Shown here: piece by piece, positions 36,733-46,776 of the stretch
Layout of the letters: each line of letters begins with the position of its first letter
Position numbering within the stretch: the first letter of the stretch is position 1
NCBI GenBank assembly: GCA_903911355.1
Contig: CAIWDD010000131.1
Coordinates: 1-51,605 of the forward strand
Direction: 5' to 3'
Length of the DNA stretch: 51,605 nt
Source: an uncultured Nodularia sp.
GTDB taxonomy: Bacteria > Cyanobacteriota > Cyanobacteriia > Cyanobacteriales > Nostocaceae
Program-made: the position numbers and the translations under genes
The notes under the pieces: generated by a model
Told to the model about the DNA's origin: nothing
The model's database searches: none
The model's input: only the letters and a program-made list of their open reading frames with translations

Positions 36733-38322
36733 TTATTTGGCGGCGCAAATCTTTAAACTAGCAGGGTTACCTGGGTCACCTTGTACTAATACACCGCGCT
36801 CATTTGCGTGTAAGTGCCGGACAATTTTGTAAATTGCCTCAACTTTCTCAGATGCGCCAGCTTTTTCGGCTATTTCTTCCAGAGACAGGGCTGTTTTTTG
36901 CTGTTGCAATACAGCCACTACCTTTGATTGTAACTCCAGAATAGCCGCAGCAGCTTTTTTACCAGCTTCTACTCCTGGTTGATGGTAAGCGTTGATATTT
37001 ACCAAACTGGCGTATAAACCAACAGCACGTTCATACAAAGCAATTAACGCTCCCACTGTTTTGGGGTTGACTTGGGGAATAGTCACTGTAATAGAATCCC
37101 GTTGATTTTCGTACAGCGCTTGTTGACTTCCTAAGAGAAACCCACAGAGAAAATCTCCCGATGTAACTCCGGGTTCAATTTCTAAAGATTTCCCTTGACG
37201 GTCTTCTAACACTTCAATGAAAGTAGCAAAGAAATTCGGTACACCCTCACGTAATTGCTGGACGTAAGCGTGTTGGTCTGTGGAACCTTTGTTACCGTAA
37301 ACAGCGATACCTTGATAAACAGTCTTACCGTCCAGGTCTTTTTCTTTACCTAAAGACTCCATTACCAGCTGTTGCAAATAGCGACTAAATAACAACAAGC
37401 TGTCCTTGTAAGGTAAGACAACCATATCTTTTTCACCCTTACCATTACCGGAAAAATACCAAGACAAAGCCAACAAAGCCGCTGGGTTATTTTTCAAGTT
37501 TGGGACGCGGGTAACGTCATCCATTTCTTTCGCACCCTCTAGCATAGCGTGAACGTCAATGCCTTGTAATGCGGCCGGTACTAGTCCCACGGCGGACATT
37601 TCTGATGTGCGTCCTCCGACCCAGTCGTACATCGGAAATCTGGCTAACCAGCCTTCATTTTTGGCGACTTGATCTAAGTTACTATCAACGCTAGTAATCG
37701 CAACAGCGTATTGAGCAAAGTCTAAATTCTGGGCTGCATAGGCGGCTTTAACTTCAATCATCCCATTGCGTGGTTCCGGTGTTCCCCCAGATTTCGAGAT
37801 GACTAAAACCAAAGTTGTAGCTAGGGTATTTTGCAACCGAATCAGAACACGGTCAATACCTGCGGGGTCTGTATTGTCGATAAAGTGAAGGTTCAGGGGT
37901 GGAAAATCAGGACTGAGGGCCTCAGCCACAAATTGCGGTCCCAGGGCAGAACCACCAATACCAACAGATATAATATCGGTAAACCGGCTGGATTGGGGAG
38001 GGTGAACAGCACCTGTGTGGACTTTTTCCGCAAAGGCTTCAATTTGCTCTAGGGTTTGGACAATTTCTTGGGTAAGTTCTGGTGTGGGTGCTAAGTCAGG
38101 ATTTCGCAACCAGTAATGTCCTACCATGCGGCCTTCGTCAGGATTTGCGATCGCACCCTTTTCTAATTCCGCCATATCCGCAAACGCTTTGTCAAACTTC
38201 GGCCGCAACGAATCCACAAAAGCATCATCAAACCCCATGCGACTGATGTCTAAGTAGAGTCCTAATCCCTTGTGGAAATATAACCAGTTTTGGTATCGTT
38301 GCCAAAGTGCCTTCGCATCCAT
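36733..38322 (-). CDS. pgi: Glucose-6-phosphate isomerase
   Basis: Interconverts glucose-6-phosphate and fructose-6-phosphate, linking glycogen and pentose-phosphate routes to glycolysis and the Calvin cycle. The 529-residue protein shows [20 protein letters not shown], the phosphate-binding SKSGGTPE, the [17 protein letters not shown] block, and [14 protein letters not shown]. Length is within the range of the bacterial/cyanobacterial form. Start ATG 38322. Confidence 0.96.
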   Translation of the reverse strand: MDAKALWQRYQNWLYFHKGLGLYLDISRMGFDDAFVDSLRPKFDKAFADMAELEKGAIANPDEGRMVGHYWLRNPDLAPTPELTQEIVQTLEQIEAFAEKVHTGAVHPPQSSRFTDIISVGIGGSALGPQFVAEALSPDFPPLNLHFIDNTDPAGIDRVLIRLQNTLATTLVLVISKSGGTPEPRNGMIEVKAAYAAQNLDFAQYAVAITSVDSNLDQVAKNEGWLARFPMYDWVGGRTSEMSAVGLVPAALQGIDVHAMLEGAKEMDDVTRVPNLKNNPAALLALSWYFSGNGKGEKDMVVLPYKDSLLLFSRYLQQLVMESLGKEKDLDGKTVYQGIAVYGNKGSTDQHAYVQQLREGVPNFFATFIEVLEDRQGKSLEIEPGVTSGDFLCGFLLGSQQALYENQRDSITVTIPQVNPKTVGALIALYERAVGLYASLVNINAYHQPGVEAGKKAAAAILELQSKVVAVLQQQKTALSLEEIAEKAGASEKVEAIYKIVRHLHANERGVLVQGDPGNPASLKICAAK

Positions 38323-38523
38323 AGGGAAATCTCAAATAAAGTATTGCTTCAAAAACAAGTTTAATGTAAGGTCAGAGCCATCCGGTGCCTAGCCTTATAC
38401 AGTTTTCAATCTTGGGTATGGAGTTTAGTTCCCAAAATTATTGTACCTTACCGTTCACCCTTCCCTACACATAGGGCAGAGTTATAGAGTAAGACATGGT
38501 GATAGTGTATTAAATAAATTACT

Positions 38524-39660
38524 ATGGTTGAATATCTCACTTTTTTAGCAATTTCTACCACAATCTTCTCCCTGTTTGGTTTGGGACTCAATCTACAGTG
38601 GGGATATACAGGGTTAATTAACTTTGGTCATATTGCTTTTATGACTCTGGGGGCTTATACCACAGTTTTGCTAAGTCTCCAGGGTATCCCCTTAGTGATA
38701 TCAGCAATCATAGGAGCAATAGTAGCAGCTTTATTAGGTTTAATTATTGGTTTTGCTACTCTGCGCTTACGGGAAGATTATCTGGCCATTGTCACCATTG
38801 GCGTAGGAGAATTAATTCGTTTAGTGGTGAACAATCAAGAATTACCTGTGAGGGATACCTGGATATCTGGAGCTTTTGGTGTCCAAAGTTACCCTATACC
38901 CTTATCTACACACCCCAATTTGTTTTTTAGACTGGTGATGATGGGATTGCTCACAGTGTTGGCCCTGGCTACTTTTTGGTCTTTGTGGCGATGGGTTCGC
39001 GCCGCTCACAAATCTCTGTTAGCCGATTCTCGCAAAACTGAGAGTAAAAAGCAAGAATTAGTTTCGCGCTGGGGAGTAGGGATTATATTCGCCCTGCTGA
39101 CAGCAGCAATTTATATTTCTGGTTTGATTGGCTTGTATGATTATAAACCCGCCGCCGGTTTGATGCTGTTGTCACTGTTGGTATTAGGATTTGTATTCTG
39201 GCGGTTAGAAATTCTAGTGCGATCGCCTTGGGGAAGGGTGCTTAAAGCTATCCGTGAGGATGAAGAGGTTCCCAAAGCCATGGGTAAAAATGTTTTTTGG
39301 TATAAAGTGCAATCCCTGATGTTGGGAGGTGCGATCGCTGGTATCGCTGGGGCTTTCTTTGCTTGGCTACTTAGCGCTATTTACCCTGATAATTTTCAAC
39401 CCCAACTAACCTTTGATGCTTGGATTATGGTAATTTTAGGCGGTTCTGGTAATAATATTGGCACCATCTTAGGCGCGGTAATTTTCTTTACTTATGATGC
39501 CATGACCAGAGAATTTTTACCGAGAATTTTTACAAATTTATCTTCTGACCAATTGGGCGCATTTCGCATCATGGTGATTGGTCTGATTTTGATGGTACTG
39601 ATGATTTGGCGACCTCAAGGTATTTTAGGGAAAAAAGAGGAACTCACCCTGGGTAAGTAA
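38524..39660 (+). CDS. livM: Branched-chain/neutral amino-acid ABC transporter permease (LivM type)
   Basis: A 378-residue membrane protein with about nine hydrophobic helices and the LivM signature LGLNLQWGYTGLINFGHIAF near the N-terminus. The coupling region is WGRVLKAIREDEEVPKAMGK, followed by GGAIAGIAGAFFAW. A hydrophilic insert (about residues 160-180) is present. It lies 62 bases upstream of a LivG-type ATPase. LivH, LivF and the binding protein are not in this window; in Nostocales, neutral amino-acid (Nat) transporter genes are often scattered, so this could be a NatD-like subunit. Confidence 0.88.
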   Translation: MVEYLTFLAISTTIFSLFGLGLNLQWGYTGLINFGHIAFMTLGAYTTVLLSLQGIPLVISAIIGAIVAALLGLIIGFATLRLREDYLAIVTIGVGELIRLVVNNQELPVRDTWISGAFGVQSYPIPLSTHPNLFFRLVMMGLLTVLALATFWSLWRWVRAAHKSLLADSRKTESKKQELVSRWGVGIIFALLTAAIYISGLIGLYDYKPAAGLMLLSLLVLGFVFWRLEILVRSPWGRVLKAIREDEEVPKAMGKNVFWYKVQSLMLGGAIAGIAGAFFAWLLSAIYPDNFQPQLTFDAWIMVILGGSGNNIGTILGAVIFFTYDAMTREFLPRIFTNLSSDQLGAFRIMVIGLILMVLMIWRPQGILGKKEELTLGK

Positions 39661-39722
39661 TTGGTTCACAGTGACTAGTTCAGATTCTGCAACATTAGTT
39701 AACAGTTATCAGTCAATTTTTT

Positions 39723-40505
39723 ATGGTAAATAATCAATCTTCCCCACTTCCACTACTTGCAGCTAGCGGACTTTGTAAAAGCTTTGGTGGCTTGAAAGCT
39801 GTCAAAGATGCCACAATTGAAGTTAATCAAGGTAGTATTACTGGCTTGATTGGTCCTAATGGGGCTGGTAAAACTACTTTGTTTAACCTACTATCTAACT
39901 TCATTCGCCCAGATAAGGGACGAGTGATTTTTGATGGGGAACCTATTCAGCAGTTGGAACCATACAAAATCGCCCAGCAGGGACTAGTCCGCACTTTTCA
40001 AGTGGCGCGGACTCTCTCCCGGTTGTCGGTGTTAGATAATATGCTGCTAGCTGCACAAAAACAAACAGGAGAAAAGTTTTGGGGAGTGCAGTTACAGCCT
40101 CATATCGTAGCTCAGGAAGAAAAGCAATTCCAAGAACAAGCAATGTCACTACTAGAATCTGTAGGACTGGCGGAAAAAGCCCATGAATATGCTGGTGGTT
40201 TATCTGGTGGACAGCGGAAGTTATTAGAAATGGGACGGGCGTTAATGACCAATCCTAAGTTAATTTTATTAGATGAACCAGCCGCTGGAGTCAATCCCAA
40301 ACTAATAGATGATATATGCGATCGCATTCGTACCTGGAACCGCCAAGACGGTATGACGTTCTTAATTATTGAACACAATATGGATGTAATTATGTCCTTG
40401 TGCGATCGCGTTTGGGTGATGGCGGAGGGTCAAAATTTAGCTGAGGGAACCCCTAAAGAAATACAAAGAAATCCCCAAGTATTAGAAGCCTATTTAGGAG
40501 AGTAA
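39723..40505 (+). CDS. livG: Branched-chain/neutral amino-acid ABC transporter ATPase (LivG type)
   Basis: A 260-residue cytosolic ATPase energising uptake. Walker A is GLIGPNGAGKTTLFN, the signature is LSGGQRKLLEMGRAL, Walker B is LILLDEPAAG, and the switch His is in FLIIEHNMDVI. The AAGVNP segment after Walker B and the C-terminal PQVLEAYLGE are typical of LivG. It is coupled with the LivM-type permease upstream. Confidence 0.92.
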   Translation: MVNNQSSPLPLLAASGLCKSFGGLKAVKDATIEVNQGSITGLIGPNGAGKTTLFNLLSNFIRPDKGRVIFDGEPIQQLEPYKIAQQGLVRTFQVARTLSRLSVLDNMLLAAQKQTGEKFWGVQLQPHIVAQEEKQFQEQAMSLLESVGLAEKAHEYAGGLSGGQRKLLEMGRALMTNPKLILLDEPAAGVNPKLIDDICDRIRTWNRQDGMTFLIIEHNMDVIMSLCDRVWVMAEGQNLAEGTPKEIQRNPQVLEAYLGE

Positions 40506-40558
40506 TATCAGTCTAACTAATTAGTTATTCTGCCGGTATTTTCTTTACCTACCTCAAA

Positions 40559-41413
40559 TCAAATACGCAGTATTTGTTGATAATTTGCATTGTGCCCAGC
40601 GGCTCTTTTGCTCTTAAACTCTTCTAGAAGACCGCGGTTTTGGAATAAAATCAAAGCCGCCACTCCCAATAGGAAATAACCAAAATATTTTTGTAATTTT
40701 TTGCCATCAACATATTGAGATAGATAAGCACCTAGAACAGTGCCAATACTGGCTGCTATAATAAATGAGGCGATAATATTCCAGTCTAAAGTGACTTCTC
40801 CCCAATAGCCTAAAAACCCAGATACAGCATTAGCAGCAATAATTACTAATGAGGTACCAATAGCCTGTTTCATTGGTATATTTCCCAATATAACTAAAGC
40901 GGGTATAATCGCAAATCCTCCCCCAACCCCCACTAATCCTGTTAATATACCCACCCCTAAGCCTTCGCTGACTAGCCACAACCAACAGTATTTACAAATG
41001 GGCTTGGTGTAAATTTCTGATATGTCAGGCTGTTTCGCTGTTGATTTAGCACCACGCCGAATCATTAACCCAGAAGCTAGCAACATCATGACTGCAAATA
41101 GCAGCATTTGCAAACTACCTGTAATAAATGGCAGATTGGCGATTTTAGCACCGGCAAAAGCCCCCAACATCGTAGCAGAACCAAAGATAAATGCTGTTTT
41201 TAAATTGACGTTTCCCTGTTTCCAATGGGGAATTACACCAATTAAACTTACGGTTCCTACAATTACTAAAGTCATGGCTACAGCAGATTTCGGCTCTATT
41301 CCCATGACATAAACTAAAGTTGGTAGTGCTAAAACTGATCCACCACCGCCAATCAACCCTAAGCTAATACCAATCCCGGCTGCTAGGATATGTCCTAATA
41401 TCCATGTAATCAT
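40559..41413 (-). CDS. TauE/SafE-family sulfite/sulfur-anion exporter
   Basis: A 284-residue membrane protein with about eight helices in two similar halves, each containing the family's GIGISLGLIGGGGSVLALP and GILTGLVGVGGGFAIIP type motifs. It probably moves sulfite or another small sulfur anion across the plasma membrane. Its ATG (41413) overlaps the stop of the rhodanese gene by four bases, so the two are translationally coupled. The rhodanese and persulfide-dioxygenase-like neighbours make a sulfur role likely. Confidence 0.88.
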   Translation of the reverse strand: MITWILGHILAAGIGISLGLIGGGGSVLALPTLVYVMGIEPKSAVAMTLVIVGTVSLIGVIPHWKQGNVNLKTAFIFGSATMLGAFAGAKIANLPFITGSLQMLLFAVMMLLASGLMIRRGAKSTAKQPDISEIYTKPICKYCWLWLVSEGLGVGILTGLVGVGGGFAIIPALVILGNIPMKQAIGTSLVIIAANAVSGFLGYWGEVTLDWNIIASFIIAASIGTVLGAYLSQYVDGKKLQKYFGYFLLGVAALILFQNRGLLEEFKSKRAAGHNANYQQILRI

Positions 41414-41946
41414 TGCACACGCTGATTGTAGGGTAATTTCGCCAATAACATTCCCATGGCACAGGTATTACTGACTCCAGCAAATACTAAACCAGCACCG
41501 ACAAAGCCACTCAAAATTAAAAACCAAGGTGAAACAAAAGCACCTAAAATCGTCCCTGTAAATACTAATGAGCCGGCTACAATTTGTACTTGTCTCATTA
41601 AACTAATGGGGGCGTTTTTATTAATTTTAGTGGGATAATTTAACTGCTTCCAAGCTGTAATTCCTCCTTGAAGTTGAGCAAATTCTGAGAAACCCGCAGT
41701 AATCAGTTTTTGTGCTGCTTGGTGAGAGCGTTTTCCCGATTGACAATACAGCACAATTTGAGGGTGAGGGGGAAAATCTACTTTTTCTGCTTGGAATTGA
41801 GACAGAGGTACAAGTTTAGCGCCGGGAATATGTTCGGCTGCATATTCTCCAGGTTCCCGCACGTCTATCAGTTGTACTTGTTGTTTTTCCGTCCAGTCTT
41901 TGAGGGTGGAAGCGTCAATTAATTGTAATTTAGTTTCTGAAATCAT
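41410..41946 (-). CDS. Rhodanese with C-terminal DUF2892 membrane domain
   Basis: The 178-residue protein has an N-terminal rhodanese domain with LIDVREPGEYAAEHIPGA and the active-site loop YCQSGKRSHQAA (Cys68). Then come two hydrophobic helices (VAGSLVFTGTILGAFV and FLILSGFVGAGLVFAGV) with CAMGMLLAKLPYN, the DUF2892 part. It would transfer sulfane sulfur next to the membrane. The start is ATG 41946, with AGCAGGTAACAAT ahead of it; an in-frame TTG at 41982 overlaps the upstream gene and is less likely. Fourth-base overlap links it to the exporter gene. Confidence 0.9.
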   Translation of the reverse strand: MISETKLQLIDASTLKDWTEKQQVQLIDVREPGEYAAEHIPGAKLVPLSQFQAEKVDFPPHPQIVLYCQSGKRSHQAAQKLITAGFSEFAQLQGGITAWKQLNYPTKINKNAPISLMRQVQIVAGSLVFTGTILGAFVSPWFLILSGFVGAGLVFAGVSNTCAMGMLLAKLPYNQRVQ

Positions 41947-41978
41947 ATTGTTACCTGCTGGTGTTAATCTTAAACTAT

Positions 41979-42665
41979 TCAAGCATTACCACAAAGTTGA
42001 TTTGCTGGTACTGCTTCCATGATTTTTTGGGGATTTGGTAAGTTTAAACTGGCCATGAACTCAATAAAGTTATCTCGCGTCCGTCCTTGGAACCGTGGGT
42101 TAAACTGTTTTTCTTCGCCGATGGTGGAGACGGTATGTCCCCGGTAGTCATGTCCTGGATAAACTAGGGTTTCATCGGGTAGGGTAAATAGGCGTTGGGT
42201 AATTGCATCAAATAAACTCCCAGCATCACCACTTTGAAAGTCAGTCCTACCACAACCACGAATCAATAGGGAATCTCCTGTTAATAGTTTTTCACCATTA
42301 ACTAAATAGGCCATATGACTATCTGTATGTCCTAAAGTGGCTATGGCCTCTATGGTAATTTCATCTAATTTGAGAATTTCCCCGTGTTTAATTTGCCGAT
42401 CAGCACAGCTGGCTGAGGCGTTTTCTGGTACAATTCCTAAACACCCAGTTAATTCACGTAACTTACCAGTACCTGTAATATGATCGGCATGAATATGTGT
42501 TTCTAAGCAGTAGTGCAGTGTTAAACCTAATTCTCTAATTAATTGGCGATCGCGTTCTACATTATCTATCACCGGATCTACTAGAATAGCTGCTTTGCTA
42601 GTCTTGTCGGCAATCAGATAAGTATATGTACTTGTATCATGGTCAAACAGTTGGCGGAATAACAT
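41979..42665 (-). CDS. MBL-fold hydrolase, persulfide dioxygenase (ETHE1)-like
   Basis: A 228-residue metallo-beta-lactamase-fold protein. The metal motif THIHADHITG (His57, His59, Asp61, His62) and the later GHTDSHMAY, LTGDSLLIRGCGRTDFQ and VYPGHDYRG match the ETHE1/persulfide dioxygenase group rather than glyoxalase II. It probably oxidises glutathione persulfide to sulfite, which the exporter could then remove. It is the first gene of a three-gene minus-strand unit and is divergent from an ArsR-type regulator. Confidence 0.9.
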   Translation of the reverse strand: MLFRQLFDHDTSTYTYLIADKTSKAAILVDPVIDNVERDRQLIRELGLTLHYCLETHIHADHITGTGKLRELTGCLGIVPENASASCADRQIKHGEILKLDEITIEAIATLGHTDSHMAYLVNGEKLLTGDSLLIRGCGRTDFQSGDAGSLFDAITQRLFTLPDETLVYPGHDYRGHTVSTIGEEKQFNPRFQGRTRDNFIEFMASLNLPNPQKIMEAVPANQLCGNA

Positions 42666-42752
42666 TTTAGTTTCTCCATATAAACGGACTAGGCTAAAAG
42701 CAGAAAATTTTATCGGTAGTTAGATATTAGTTTCTGATATTTTCCATCGCCT

Positions 42753-42782
42753 TTGTCATATTATATGAGTATATGGTAAAAT
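42753..42782 (+). promoter_or_regulatory. Promoter with overlapping operator-like palindrome of the sulfur regulator
   Basis: TTGTCA (42753-42758) and TAAAAT (42777-42782) are spaced by 18 bases, a plausible promoter for the ArsR-type gene starting at 42816. The spacer holds CATATTATATGAGTATATG (42757-42775), an AT-rich imperfect palindrome suited to ArsR/BigR binding. Repressor binding there could control both divergent units. Confidence 0.5.
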
Positions 42783-42815
42783 AGTCAACAATAAATGTAA
42801 AACAACTAATTTTCT

Positions 42816-43175
42816 ATGTCAGAGATATTTCCAGATGCCCTCAGTCAAGTTGCAGATTATTTCAAGGTATTGTCAGAAGTGAGTCGCCTACAAGTGTTAT
42901 GTTGCTTAAAGACTGGTCCTAAAAATGTTACACAAATTATTATGGAAACAGGACTAGGACAGGCCAACGTATCCAAGCATCTCAAAGTTTTATCCCAGGG
43001 TGGTATTGTCAAAAGAACACCAGAGGGGGTGAATGTAATCTATGAAATTACTGACCCTATCTTATTTCAGATATGTGATTTAGTGTGCGATCGCCTAGCG
43101 GTGCGACTTGAAGAACAAACCCAACAGCTGGAAAAGCTAGGGAGTAACGTGTGGAGTATGGGACAAAGGGGATAA
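42816..43175 (+). CDS. ArsR-family repressor, BigR/SqrR-like
   Basis: A 119-residue winged-helix regulator. The DNA-recognition part is TQIIMETGLGQANVSKHLKVL. It has no metal-site motif of the ArsR/SmtB type (no ELCVCD). Cys29 and Cys30 in LQVLCCLKTG and Cys87/Cys91 in ICDLVCDR lie close to where the sulfide-sensing BigR/SqrR proteins have their two reactive cysteines. It is transcribed divergently from persulfide dioxygenase, rhodanese and exporter genes, so it is likely their repressor, relieved by polysulfide or oxidation (inference). Confidence 0.85.
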   Translation: MSEIFPDALSQVADYFKVLSEVSRLQVLCCLKTGPKNVTQIIMETGLGQANVSKHLKVLSQGGIVKRTPEGVNVIYEITDPILFQICDLVCDRLAVRLEEQTQQLEKLGSNVWSMGQRG

Positions 43176-43234
43176 TTTTGTGATTGATGATCATTTTTCC
43201 CATTTGTCCTAGCCAGGAAGGCGGGATACTTCAA

Positions 43235-44521
43235 TTAGCTAAATTGTTGCTCTGCATCCAAATTAAACAAAATTTGCAGGGTTTGCATACAGTTGCGCCG
43301 GGCTTCAACATCCTGCTGTGCCCGTAATTGTACCATGGGATCGTGTAAAATCTTATTAACGATTCCTCTTGTTAAAGCTTCGATCACCTCTTGATGTTTG
43401 TCAGCAAATTCGGCACCTAATCGGGACAAGGCTTTTTCTAATTCTTGTTCACGGATGGTTTCAATCTTATTTCTCAGACAACTGATAGTAGAAACTGTTT
43501 CTAGCGATCGCCACCAAAGATCAAAAGCTGAAATCTCTTCATCCAAAAGTTTTTCAGCCTCTTCAGCCATCTGGCGACGGCTTTCATAGTTTTGTGCCAC
43601 AACAGCCTTCAAATCATCCACATTAAAGGCTTGGACATGGGACAGTTCATTTACATCCGCATCCACATTACGCGGCACAGAAATATCAAATAACATCAAG
43701 CAGCCATGAGAGTCTAAAACTTTTTCTAACCTGCTGCGGTCAAGTATAGGTTCAGTAGCAGAAGTACTTGTAAATACTAAATCACTTTTGGCAATTACCG
43801 CCATCATTTCTGATAGCGCATAAGTATATATAGGCTGATCGGGATAAAGATTTGCCAATTGCTGGGCGCGTTCTTGAGAGCGATTAACAATGCTAATTTG
43901 TGTAGCACCCTTAGAAATCAGGTGTTGTACCAACAAACGGGACATTTTCCCAGCACCAATAATTGCGACTCGACAATCTGATAAATTAGTTGTCTTCATT
44001 TGTGCCAACTCCACAGCTGCGGAACTGATAGAAACCGCACCAGTACCAATACTTGTTTCAGAACGCACACGCTTACCGGCTGTCAGAGCTTGTTTAAATA
44101 ATCGGTTGAGAATTGTTTTTATACCACTGTATTGCTGTCCCAGTTTATGAGTATTTTTCACCTGAGCTAGAATTTGACCTTCTCCGAGTACCAAACTATC
44201 TAAACCAGCCGCTACCCGCATCAGATGCATAACAGCATCACTATGTAACAACATAAATAAGTGTTGACGTAGAGACTGTATAGGTAAGCGGCTGTGTTCA
44301 GAGAGAAACTGAGTCACCTCCCTAATCCCTCGCTCCGTCTCACTGGTCACAATGTATATTTCTAGGCGGTTGCAAGTGCTAAGTATTGCCACCTCATCAA
44401 TATGGGGATAGCTACTCAGATGAGCGATGGCTGTTTCGGTCTGTGGTTCTGGAATACTCAGCTTTTCCCGGATTTCAACTGGGGCGGTCTTATGGCTTAA
44501 CCCCACCACGATAATATTCAT
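43235..44521 (-). CDS. hemA: Glutamyl-tRNA reductase
   Basis: Reduces glutamyl-tRNA to glutamate-1-semialdehyde with NADPH, the first committed step to haem, chlorophyll and bilins. The 428-residue protein has [16 protein letters not shown] at the start, the catalytic Cys50 in [27 protein letters not shown], and the NADPH loop [17 protein letters not shown]. The C-terminal helical dimerisation domain is complete. A single gene upstream of which lies glpX on the same strand. Confidence 0.97.
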   Translation of the reverse strand: MNIIVVGLSHKTAPVEIREKLSIPEPQTETAIAHLSSYPHIDEVAILSTCNRLEIYIVTSETERGIREVTQFLSEHSRLPIQSLRQHLFMLLHSDAVMHLMRVAAGLDSLVLGEGQILAQVKNTHKLGQQYSGIKTILNRLFKQALTAGKRVRSETSIGTGAVSISSAAVELAQMKTTNLSDCRVAIIGAGKMSRLLVQHLISKGATQISIVNRSQERAQQLANLYPDQPIYTYALSEMMAVIAKSDLVFTSTSATEPILDRSRLEKVLDSHGCLMLFDISVPRNVDADVNELSHVQAFNVDDLKAVVAQNYESRRQMAEEAEKLLDEEISAFDLWWRSLETVSTISCLRNKIETIREQELEKALSRLGAEFADKHQEVIEALTRGIVNKILHDPMVQLRAQQDVEARRNCMQTLQILFNLDAEQQFS

Positions 44522-44622
44522 TATTTATCGGTAATTGGTAATGGATTATTGATTATTCAGAGTTGGGGATGAGGTCCCAGAGATGAACAAGATTCTTCCC
44601 CAGTCCCCACCCCCTCAAGTTT

Positions 44623-45660
44623 CTAACGTAATTGCAGATTCTTTGGTTGGTCAAACATATGGATAGTATCGACAAACCGTGCTGTATTGGACTGGTTAGA
44701 AATCACCAAGCTTTGAGTTCTTGCACCACCCTTAAAGAAGCGTACACCGTCCATAAGAGTACCAGGGGTAATACCACAAGCCGCAAATAAAACAGTTTGA
44801 CCAGAGGCTAATTCCTCGGCATTATAAACCTTGTCCGGGTCATTAATGCCCATTTCCTTTAACCGTGCGAGATTGCCTTCTCTGCTTTCCCCAATTAAAC
44901 CTGTTTGTACAACTTCTGGATCATAGATCAATTGTCCTTGGAAATGACCTCCCAAGCATCGCATAGCCGCAGCAGAGATGACTCCCTCAGGAGCAGCACC
45001 GATGCCCATCAAAGCGTGGATATTAGTACCACCAAAAGCGCAGGAGATGGCCGCAGAAACGTCACCATCACTGATGAGTCTGACTCTAGCACCGGCATTG
45101 CGAATTTCTTGAATGAGTCCTTTGTGGCGGGGACGATCCATGACCACAACCACCAATTCCTCTACTGCGCGGTTTAAGCACTCAGACAGGATTTTTAGGT
45201 TTTCAGTTGCTGACTTGTTGATGTCTACATGACCTCTGGCCGCAGCTGGTGCTGCTAGCTTTTTCATGTAAAAGTCAGGCGCAGCGAATAAACCACCTTT
45301 TTCGGCAATTGCCAAAACCGCCATTGAGCCATTTTGACCATAGGCGACTAGGTTTGTGCCTTCGCAGGGATCAACAGCAATATCAATTTCTATGAGTTCT
45401 TCTGGGTTACAGTACTTTTGAGCATCCGGTTTAGTACAGATGCCAACTTCTTCCCCAATGTAGAGCATAGGGGCTTCGTCACGCTCTCCTTCACCAATCA
45501 CAATGCGACCGCGCATATACATTTTGTTCATGCACTCCCGCATCGCTTCCACGGCTACTTGGTCAGCAGTGTTCTTTTCGCCTTTACCTGCCCACTTTGC
45601 AGACGCGATCGCTGCTTGCTCTACTACCTCAATAATTTCTAATCCCAGTGTATTTTCCAC
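44623..45660 (-). CDS. glpX: Class II fructose-1,6-/sedoheptulose-1,7-bisphosphatase
   Basis: The dual FBP/SBPase of cyanobacteria, dephosphorylating both sugars in the Calvin cycle. The 345-residue protein starts [18 protein letters not shown] from GTG 45660 with AAGAGGGTGAATCT as ribosome site. Motifs are [33 protein letters not shown], the metal-binding VDPCEGTN, and [13 protein letters not shown]. Length and N-terminus match the cyanobacterial GlpX-type enzyme. Confidence 0.95.
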   Translation of the reverse strand: MENTLGLEIIEVVEQAAIASAKWAGKGEKNTADQVAVEAMRECMNKMYMRGRIVIGEGERDEAPMLYIGEEVGICTKPDAQKYCNPEELIEIDIAVDPCEGTNLVAYGQNGSMAVLAIAEKGGLFAAPDFYMKKLAAPAAARGHVDINKSATENLKILSECLNRAVEELVVVVMDRPRHKGLIQEIRNAGARVRLISDGDVSAAISCAFGGTNIHALMGIGAAPEGVISAAAMRCLGGHFQGQLIYDPEVVQTGLIGESREGNLARLKEMGINDPDKVYNAEELASGQTVLFAACGITPGTLMDGVRFFKGGARTQSLVISNQSNTARFVDTIHMFDQPKNLQLR

Positions 45661-45879
45661 AGATTCACCCTCTTAAGTGCTTGACTTAGCTTTTTGTTAT
45701 TTGGCTATTTCAGTCTTCAAGTCTACCAAAGTGCGGATACACGTGGACAATACTATCTACTAAGACAAGTGTTAAGTTTTGCTGCTTTGACTATCTAGTT
45801 TATAGTATATTAGTACTATTGTGACCTGCCATGGTCAGATAAAAGATATACTTGTGAAAAAATTCCCTCAGAAAAAAAT

Positions 45880-46188
45880 ATGCTGGATTTTCTTAACCCC
45901 CTTCTTGGTCGCCATCCAGAACGTGTTAAGGCAAATGTTGAAATCTACACCTGGCAAACCTGTCCTTATTGTATCCGTGCCAAAATGTTGCTGTGGTGGA
46001 AAGGTGTAAGGTTCACCGAGTACAAAATCGATGGCGACGAAGCAGCTAGAGCAAAAATGGCCGAACGCGCTCATGGCCGCCGTTCATTACCACAAATCTT
46101 CATCAATAATCAGCACATTGGTGGTTGTGACGACCTTTATCAGCTAGACAAAGAAGCTCAACTCGATTCACTGTTAGCCACTGTGTGA
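45880..46188 (+). CDS. grxC: Dithiol glutaredoxin (Grx3 type)
   Basis: A glutathione-dependent thiol-disulfide oxidoreductase. The 102-residue protein has active site WQTCPYCIRAKMLL (Cys28, Cys31), the cis-Pro region RRSLPQIFINN, and the glutathione-binding GGCDDLYQLD. About 18 residues precede the core domain, slightly longer than usual. It is the first of a plus-strand run with tadA, 21 bases apart. Confidence 0.93.
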   Translation: MLDFLNPLLGRHPERVKANVEIYTWQTCPYCIRAKMLLWWKGVRFTEYKIDGDEAARAKMAERAHGRRSLPQIFINNQHIGGCDDLYQLDKEAQLDSLLATV

Positions 46189-46209
46189 TCACCCAGTAGC
46201 GATGGAAAA

Positions 46210-46704
46210 ATGTTAATTGAATATCCAGAATATCTGATACATCGCCAATGGATGAGTCGCGCCATAGACTTAGCACAAATCGCCGGCGATGCTGGTGAGG
46301 TTCCTGTGGGTGCTGTGATTGTTGATGCTACTGGAAATTTGATTGCTTCAGGCGAAAACAGAAAAGAACGTGACCAAGATCCCACAGCTCACGCAGAAAT
46401 TATCGCCTTGCGAGCAGCTGCTAAAACTTGCAGAAATTGGCGCTTAAATCAATGCACCCTGTATGTCACCCTAGAACCTTGTCCCATGTGTGCAGGTGCT
46501 ATTGTCCAAGCACGTTTAGGAATGCTGATCTATGGAGTGGACGATCCTAAAACTGGCGCGGTTCGTACTGTTACCAATATCCCTGATGGCGCTGCTTCTA
46601 ATCATCGTCTACGAGTCATGGGAGGCATTTTAGAATCAACTTGTCGTCAACAATTACAAACCTGGTTTGCAGGTCGTCGTCAGCAAAATCATGGACAGAT
46701 ATAA
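46210..46704 (+). CDS. tadA: tRNA-specific adenosine deaminase
   Basis: Deaminates A34 to inosine in the anticodon of tRNA-Arg(ACG). The zinc site is HAEIIALRAA (His61, catalytic Glu63) and EPCPMCAGAI (Cys91, Cys94). Other family marks are GEVPVGAVIV, NWRLNQCTLYVTLEP and YGVDDPKTGA. 164 residues, normal. It follows grxC closely and is probably co-transcribed. Confidence 0.95.
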   Translation: MLIEYPEYLIHRQWMSRAIDLAQIAGDAGEVPVGAVIVDATGNLIASGENRKERDQDPTAHAEIIALRAAAKTCRNWRLNQCTLYVTLEPCPMCAGAIVQARLGMLIYGVDDPKTGAVRTVTNIPDGAASNHRLRVMGGILESTCRQQLQTWFAGRRQQNHGQI

Positions 46705-46776
46705 AACTGTCCATTAGTGCTAAGACAATTTACCAAAGACAAACTACTGTTTAATTAATCAACAATTTATTGGCTG

